Assembly: GCF_037975245.1 (NCBI RefSeq)
Contig: NC_092568.1
Location: 20,982,501 to 21,046,500, forward strand
Direction of reading: 5' to 3'
DNA: 64,000 nt
From: Apostichopus japonicus
Lineage: Eukaryota; Echinodermata; Holothuroidea; Aspidochirotida; Stichopodidae
The first letter of the stretch is position 1. Each line of letters starts with the position of its first letter. Under the pieces are notes generated by a model, which had not been told where the DNA came from, did no database searches, and saw only the letters and a list, made by a program, of their open reading frames with translations. The position numbers and the translations under genes were made by a program. Positions 59,801-64,000 of the stretch are shown here, in pieces.

Positions 59801-62769
59801 ACCAGTGCAGCTTTCTATGGAACACCTTTGGTTTAGTGTAGAAATATCTAACAGATTTTCTTAACCTGAAGGAAATTCTGAGCCAAAATGCAACCAGTTT
59901 GCCTTCCACAGCTTTTAAACAGAGGTTGAAAAGCCTAGCGCTCCTGAAGAATCCTTCCCACCCCCCCGATTCCCAACCCCCTGTCAAGCTTTCAGACTTT
60001 ATTCAGTTACATAGGAATACTTGAGAACTGTTTTGAAAGCTTACGACAAATATTTATGCTGTAGAAACAATACCCACACGATCCACTGATATCCTCAGTA
60101 TGAACTCCCACTCATATTGTGGCATGTTTTGAAATGTAATTAGTGTCCATCAAAGCCAGAAATCATTAAACATTTTTCCTCTCTGGATATTAACCATGCC
60201 TTCTTTCGTTTTTGTCTTGTTTTTCTGTTTAACCACATTTTTGTTTGTCTTTATCTCCCGTTCTCTATTGCTTCCACACTGTCTCCACCTCCTTCTCTCT
60301 GTGGCTCCTTCCTTCTCTATTTATTTTTTCTGGTTTTATTATTATTATGAAAAATCCAAAGTTCACTCCCGTCCTCCCCACACAAGATTTACAGAGACCG
60401 GTGATGATAAGCACAAACAGGTCCTAAATCATTCTCGAGTGGTTCATTCTTTTCCTCAGGAATTGTTGAGATGAAAAATTTTTCCTAACCTTTTTATAAT
60501 TCCGTCATTTCCTGTGTACTTAAAAAGATAGTTTCAAATTTGCCAGAGCTAAAATAAGCTCCCCAGTCCAGACAGTCACTTGTTAATAATACACAGATGA
60601 AAAAAAAAAAAGACAAAAAAAATGACACTGAAGATGATAATATACAACACATACTTAAGTGAAGTGTGAAGAGTTAGAAGTGGCCTCTCTTAGAAAAAGT
60701 GCATTTTTGTGCAAAAAATGGAGAGTGTTGTGAACCCAAACGATCAATATTTACCCAGGGCTGTCAGGACGATGTGTATGTGATAAATCCAAAAAGAAAA
60801 TGTAAAAAAGTTTATTCCTTAATTTTTTTTTTTTTTTTTTTTTTTACCCTTCTCCAATCCATTCTGTCTAATATTTGACTAATTGATAGCATCAAGTTTC
60901 TGATTTTTGTTATGAAATTCCCTACCCTCTTTCTTTTACATTATTTTGTTTTTATTATTATCATTATTGGTATATTATATGATATTATATTATATCAATT
61001 TTTGAGGAATTCTACATTATCCACATGTACAGCTTAAAGGACCGGCATGTCACACACTGTTCAATATTTGGAGGGAGAATGTCGGGCAAGAAAGCAACAA
61101 ATTGTCATTCCGTAAAATGACTACATCCATGTTCCTAGCAAAATCAATGTGAGTTCCATGAATATAAAATTTCCAAAAATTTAGATCAAATTTATTGAGA
61201 CATGGTCCTTGCCTGCATCAATGTCTAGCAGTGCACTGATTTAAAATATGACATTGGTGTTGTAGTAGAGGGGAGAGGGGTGGGGGAGAGGGGAGAGGGG
61301 AGAGGGGAGGGGGGAAGAAGGACGCTGATATGCATCTGTATATGTTTGGATTATAAGGGTAGGAAGCAGGCTCATCAAGAGAATGTTTATTATTAAATGC
61401 CAGTCACAGTGGTGAATCCAAGAACCTGCTATTGTCCCCTCACCCCCCCCCTACCTCACCCCCTATGTTTGATTGAAACAGCATTATCGTATTACCCAAA
61501 GGTTTTGGAAGAAAGTCAGAAGTATTCGAATAGCTGTTCACATATATGCTGTATGGTATAAAATAAAACCACAACATTCGACGACGCCATCCACAGTTGG
61601 GTTTGGATCCACCACTGCTTGACACATATGTTAATAGTGGAAGGTCAAAAAAAGTGGTGGGGGGGGGAGTATTCTATGGAATGAAAAAGTGCATAATGTT
61701 TTTTTTGTTTTTTGTTTTCTCTTGAGAAGGAGGGGGGTGGGGAGAGGGGAGGGTGAAGTGACGGTCAAGTACAAGAACGGTGAATCAAGGGCATTGCATA
61801 CTCACTATCCACTCCACCCAAGCAGAACATCCACTCGCTCTCAGCTATCATCTCATCATAATCAAGGTCACAATGTTCCGTAAAGCTTTTCACACAAACT
61901 TTTGGTTTGATCAACTTTCTCATTAACCTCCTCATTGTGGCTAATTCCTTTTTTTGTAAAAAGGTGTCGCGGTTTAAATCAAACTCCGCGAATTTCCTCT
62001 CCATCGCTTTCCTTTCGATATCGGCACTTTGGCCGTCGGTCCCCTCCGAGTTATCAAAACCGGCGACAGAACGTTCATAATCATCCCGGAAAGTCTGCCT
62101 CAAATTCTCATTGAACTTTCTTCGTTCTGCCTGATCACATCCTCCTGATGATTGGGGTTAGAGACAAAGAATTATTTGTGACAAAAACCAAAATGTTATT
62201 GATGAGACAAAAACATGTGCATGTGGAAAACAATAGACAAGTTGAAATGATATTATTAGCTTAATCCTTAAAAAAAAAAATTTTTTTTTTTTGGGCTTCT
62301 TGTTTTTCTAATTTATTTTTTGTCCTGGACATCCTTGGCAATTCAACCATTTATAAAACTTCAACGACTTTTTAAAACTTTTCAGCAGGCTAAATTTTAG
62401 AATATTCACAAAATTTAAACCAATCAGAAATGATGATGGGATCAAATTAGTCATCGTGGACAGTGCAAAAAAAACTGGTGTTTGTTATAAATTTGCTTCA
62501 CGATGGAGAACAAATGTATGGATGGAAAATTGTGCTTGCAAGATGAGGAAAAATGTTTCGAAAGTGTGCGGGATGAGTAAATGACGATCGAGTGTTTTCT
62601 TCAGAAAGGAGTCTGATGGGTTAATCACCCTTTTGACGATTTCTATACCACTACTCTAGGGTAGTATTAACAAGTATTATGGAAAAAAGGTATTTATGAA
62701 ATTAACACTAACCTTTTGGTGCTTTAGCTTGGGTTGGCACCACATTCTGGTCAGGTCTAACCACATCTG
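36590..62769 (-). CDS. SMOC/testican-like secreted modular calcium-binding protein, 3' part (EC-TY-EC)
   Basis: An extracellular matrix protein of the SPARC/SMOC/testican superfamily; relatives bind calcium, modulate BMP signalling or inhibit cysteine proteases. Eight coding segments join in phase on the minus strand: 62713-62769, 61806-62144, 54182-54223, 51658-51711, 48875-49129, 40882-40969, 38887-39128 and a candidate last exon, 36590-36657. They encode about 380 residues. The order is linker; EC domain 1 with two EF-hands ([24 protein letters not shown]); linker; a six-cysteine thyroglobulin type-1 domain with CWC core; EC domain 2 ([24 protein letters not shown]); short tail. Most introns are phase 1, as in exon-shuffled modules. 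In vertebrate SMOC one EC domain follows the second TY domain; here another EC precedes the TY. Signal peptide, follistatin and any earlier TY domain must lie beyond the right edge. The exact orthologue is uncertain. Confidence 0.82.
38196..38853. repeat. 42-bp minisatellite (CACCATATCCACCAAT type)
   Basis: Six near-identical 42-bp units occupy about 38232-38512, followed by shorter derived units of 24-30 bp. Being a multiple of three and stop-free, the array is open in several frames. On the minus strand it reads [14 protein letters not shown] repeats for 198 codons. It lies directly 3' of the last EC exon, separated from it by the donor site and an in-frame TGA, so I read it as intronic and not coding. 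Confidence 0.9.
38887..39128 (-). CDS. SMOC-like exon: EC domain 2, both EF-hands
   Basis: Acceptor GTTACAG at the high end; donor GTAAGG at the low end. Codes [19 protein letters not shown], then loops [12 protein letters not shown] and [12 protein letters not shown] with all calcium positions (1,3,5,12) filled, and the domain's cysteines in [11 protein letters not shown] and WLQC. Its end coincides with the intron position after EC domain 1 (just after C-x-x-V-D). Confidence 0.92.
39290..39840. repeat. Diverged ~350-bp tandem duplication in SMOC-like intron
   Basis: The segments around 39290-39475 and 39644-39840 share 'gatgatggtgc', 'gatccata-gtacaaacatgt', 'attataatagaag' and 'catgtatgagaata' in the same order. 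A partial third trace is near 39940-39960. Confidence 0.7.
40882..40969 (-). CDS. SMOC-like exon: start of EC domain 2
   Basis: Acceptor TTTGCAG, donor GTAAGA. Codes [20 protein letters not shown] and LNEGNAQSD. The C-P-x-K-x-x-F-L opening is the usual start of a SMOC EC domain. It leaves phase 2, the only non-phase-1 junction in the chain. Confidence 0.9.
41076..41442. mobile_element. TTAA-ended MITE, family D copy 2
   Basis: A 367-bp copy of the element at 24740-25113, with TTAA at both ends and the same inverted termini. Located in an intron of the SMOC-like gene, about 100 bp upstream of the EC-2 opening exon. Confidence 0.88.
42862..42980. repeat. TA microsatellite
   Basis: A nearly pure TA dinucleotide array of about 120 bases, interrupted by single A insertions near 42940 and 42961. 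Confidence 0.95.
44778..44849. repeat. TA microsatellite
   Basis: A pure TA dinucleotide array of about 70 bases. Confidence 0.95.
46816..46840 (+). repeat. GA microsatellite
   Basis: An uninterrupted GA dinucleotide run inside a purine-rich stretch in the SMOC-like intron. Confidence 0.9.
48378..48750. mobile_element. hAT-like MITE, family A copy 2
   Basis: A 373-bp copy of the element at 2289-2664, with the same CATAGGCG ... CGCCTATG ends. Flanks GTAGGAAT (48370-48377) and ATAGGAAT (48751-48758) are an 8-bp target duplication with one mismatch. It lies about 125 bp downstream, in gene sense, of the thyroglobulin-domain exon. Confidence 0.9.
48875..49129 (-). CDS. SMOC-like exon: thyroglobulin type-1 domain
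   Basis: A phase 1-1 exon; acceptor GACCAACAG, donor GTTGGT. Codes [12 protein letters not shown], then the hallmark [28 protein letters not shown] and FKADCD. All six domain cysteines are present. The acceptor at 49130 is preferred over a nearer CAG because only it keeps the first cysteine and the phase. Confidence 0.95.
49130..51657. other. SMOC-like intron, nothing further seen
   Basis: No additional exon or element is recognised. A G-rich patch lies near 51026-51080. Confidence 0.5.
51658..51711 (-). CDS. SMOC-like linker exon
   Basis: A phase 1-1 exon coding [19 protein letters not shown]. Acceptor CTTTTTTTCTGGCAG is strong; donor GTACAG is weaker. Proline- and charge-containing linker just before the thyroglobulin domain. 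Confidence 0.65.
53853..53945 (-). CDS. Possible extra SMOC-like exon
   Basis: A 93-base phase 1-1 frame coding [20 protein letters not shown] and [11 protein letters not shown], bounded by TTTGCAG and GTACCT. It would insert in frame between the two linker exons. The donor is weak and no family similarity is recognised, so it may be a chance frame or an alternative exon. Confidence 0.3.
54110..54178. repeat. T-rich ATT simple repeat
   Basis: Imperfect TTATTATT array directly beside the donor of the 54182-54223 exon. Confidence 0.85.
54182..54223 (-). CDS. SMOC-like acidic linker exon
   Basis: A 42-base phase 1-1 exon coding [15 protein letters not shown]. Acceptor TTTCTCTCCTTGACTCCAG is strong; donor GTAAAA is acceptable. 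Acidic and serine-rich, a plausible flexible linker after EC domain 1. Confidence 0.7.
56160..56182 (+). repeat. GT microsatellite
   Basis: An uninterrupted GT dinucleotide run. Confidence 0.9.
61267..61317 (+). repeat. GGGGA tandem repeat with G-quadruplex potential
   Basis: Repeated GGGGAGA units give more than four runs of four or more G within 50 bases, the pattern needed for an intramolecular G-quadruplex. It lies in a SMOC-like intron. Confidence 0.8.
61806..62144 (-). CDS. SMOC-like exon: EC domain 1, complete
   Basis: A single phase 1-1 exon of 339 bases. Codes [20 protein letters not shown], then helix [12 protein letters not shown] with loop [25 protein letters not shown] with loop [12 protein letters not shown], and WMFCLGGVD. 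Both loops have canonical calcium ligands. Donor is GTGAGT, acceptor ATCATCAG. Unlike EC domain 2 it is not split by an intron. Confidence 0.93.
62713..62769 (-). CDS. SMOC-like linker exon, most upstream one found
   Basis: A phase 1-1 exon of 57 bases coding [19 protein letters not shown]. Acceptor TTTTTCCTTACAG is strong, donor GTTAGT. It joins in frame to EC domain 1 at 62144. Confidence 0.75.
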
Positions 62770-64000
62770 CTGTAAGGAAAAACAATGAAGGCTGTATAAC
62801 TAGGATGTCACATTATAAACAGCTGGGGTTTTTTAGCTTGGCACAGCTAGCATCTTATAATGACCATTTTAATACCAACCTTGCACTTACCAAGCATAAC
62901 TCAAAACAAGATTACAAGCGAAATAACTGAGAAAACCCTCCAGGTTTATTTTGACAAACAGAGTAAGTAACTTTCATTTCAGTTGTGCAGATTTTGTCAC
63001 ATTCAAAAAAATAATCCTTATTCTATTCATCAATTAAAAAAAAAAAATCATAAAGTGGTGATCAAAATGCAAGACAGTCACATCAGAATGCTAATTAGGC
63101 CATAAGTCTGGATCTGGATCTACGAATGGATACACATTTACGTATGTTTATAAAGTTACTGTATACTACTGTATAGTGATAATAAATGGCTAGATATTCT
63201 AAAATGGTCACTACTTCATAAACTTACAACACAATTGTGAGCTAGTATTCTATTCATTAAAACTTTTGCAAAGGGTTTCAAAATAGTGTGACTATTTTTT
63301 TCCCCTTCTTTTTCTACCATTTCCATATCTTTTCATGGTTATATGTAAACTTAGCCTCTTCCAATATGTTTTTGGGTTTTTTTGTTAGGCGTGAGTAATT
63401 CTTGAGACTTCTATGCACAGGTCTTTGTTGCTGATGGAATATTGCTGCATATTTTAGTATATGGCACGATGCATAGAAATCTCAAACTCATACCACATTT
63501 TAACATACTTTAAAGGAGTGTTTGCGTCACTAATTTAGTCATCTGTCCACAAAATAACTACCAAATATAGTACCATCTGGCAACCCCATCTAGCAGATAA
63601 GCTAGCATTTAACTTAAAAATCTTTTTTAGGAGCAAACTGTTCATAGATGTGGTAAGAAATAACTTCTTTCCTAAGATCCCTCCACCTCTCCCTGAGCCA
63701 AACTCCTCTAAGAAAAAGAAAGACACAAAGAAGCAGCTGAATTCACCTCCTACCAATTAGCCTGTTGGATTTCATTGAAATCCTGGAGGAGTTTGAAACT
63801 ATATTTTGTGGCCTATTAGTTCATTCAATTTTGAGAGACAATTTAAGGTATCCAGGTCATGGGTGATCTGCTAAACTGTGGAATGTTTATGCTACATGGT
63901 TGTTTAATCAGGAATGTATCAATAATCAATTAAACTAAAGCATTTGACAAGTTTGAAGACTTGACAAGATTGAAAACTGGGTCATGGTTCAGCTGTATGA
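62770..64000. other. SMOC-like upstream intron, runs off the window
   Basis: No further exon could be supported. The gene's signal peptide and N-terminal domains are expected to the right of the window. Confidence 0.5.

Larger units (their letters stand above)
54224..61805. other. SMOC-like intron
   Basis: About 7.5 kb of intron. No additional exon is recognised. It contains a GT run (56160-56182), a G-run at 58887-58902, a poly-T run near 60825-60845 and a G-rich repeat at 61267-61317. Confidence 0.5.

Noticed and set aside
63686-63710. Possible 21-base micro-exon upstream of the SMOC-like linker
   Set aside because: A good acceptor (TTTCTTTTTCTTAG) and fitting phase exist, but the donor GTGGAG is poor and 21 bases give no protein evidence.
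1-64000. CRISPR arrays, operons or bacterial regulatory sites
   Set aside because: The window is eukaryotic, with spliced genes and SINEs; the tandem arrays lack repeat-spacer structure.

Overview
This is a eukaryotic, AT-rich, intron-rich window dominated by non-coding DNA. Gene content points to an invertebrate deuterostome, most likely an echinoderm. It holds an intronless clan-2 cytochrome P450, a DNAJC4 orthologue, and a SMOC/testican-type matrix gene. It also holds a foldback transposon resembling the sea-urchin TU class, tRNA-derived SINEs, and very many poly-G/poly-C runs. The taxon is an inference; I cannot name the species.

Layout. Positions 1-10390 hold no gene I can support but are packed with mobile DNA. 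A SINE lies at 1881-2111. A hAT-like element (2120-3587, perfect 8-bp target duplication) carries two further 8-bp-TSD elements inside it (2289-2664 and 3027-3419). A TU-like foldback element spans 4556-5792, and the first copy of a TTAA-ended MITE is at 6271-6918. The P450 gene is at 10391-11977 on the minus strand. A hAT transposase tail fragment (12814-13047) and a second repeat-rich island (13259-16573) follow. DNAJC4 runs on the plus strand at 18219-25403 in six exons, all joined in phase, giving a predicted 241-residue membrane-anchored J protein. Its introns contain a hAT MITE, a SINE, a tandem repeat and a TTAA MITE.

From 25404 to about 36590 lies a convergent intergenic region. It contains a GACT-based minisatellite, a long perfect inverted repeat around an AT array, and one tRNA-like gene with a Pol III terminator. 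From about 36590 to beyond the right edge, on the minus strand, are the 3' exons of a secreted modular calcium-binding gene. Within the window it encodes EF-hand (EC) domain - thyroglobulin type-1 domain - EF-hand (EC) domain, with nearly all exons in phase 1-1. Its N-terminus lies outside the window or was not found.

The genes do not form a pathway. The two most interesting signals are the EC-TY-EC architecture of the SMOC-like gene, with four canonical calcium loops, and the layered set of small transposon families, which can be ordered by nesting and target duplications. I saw no sign of a novel multi-gene system.
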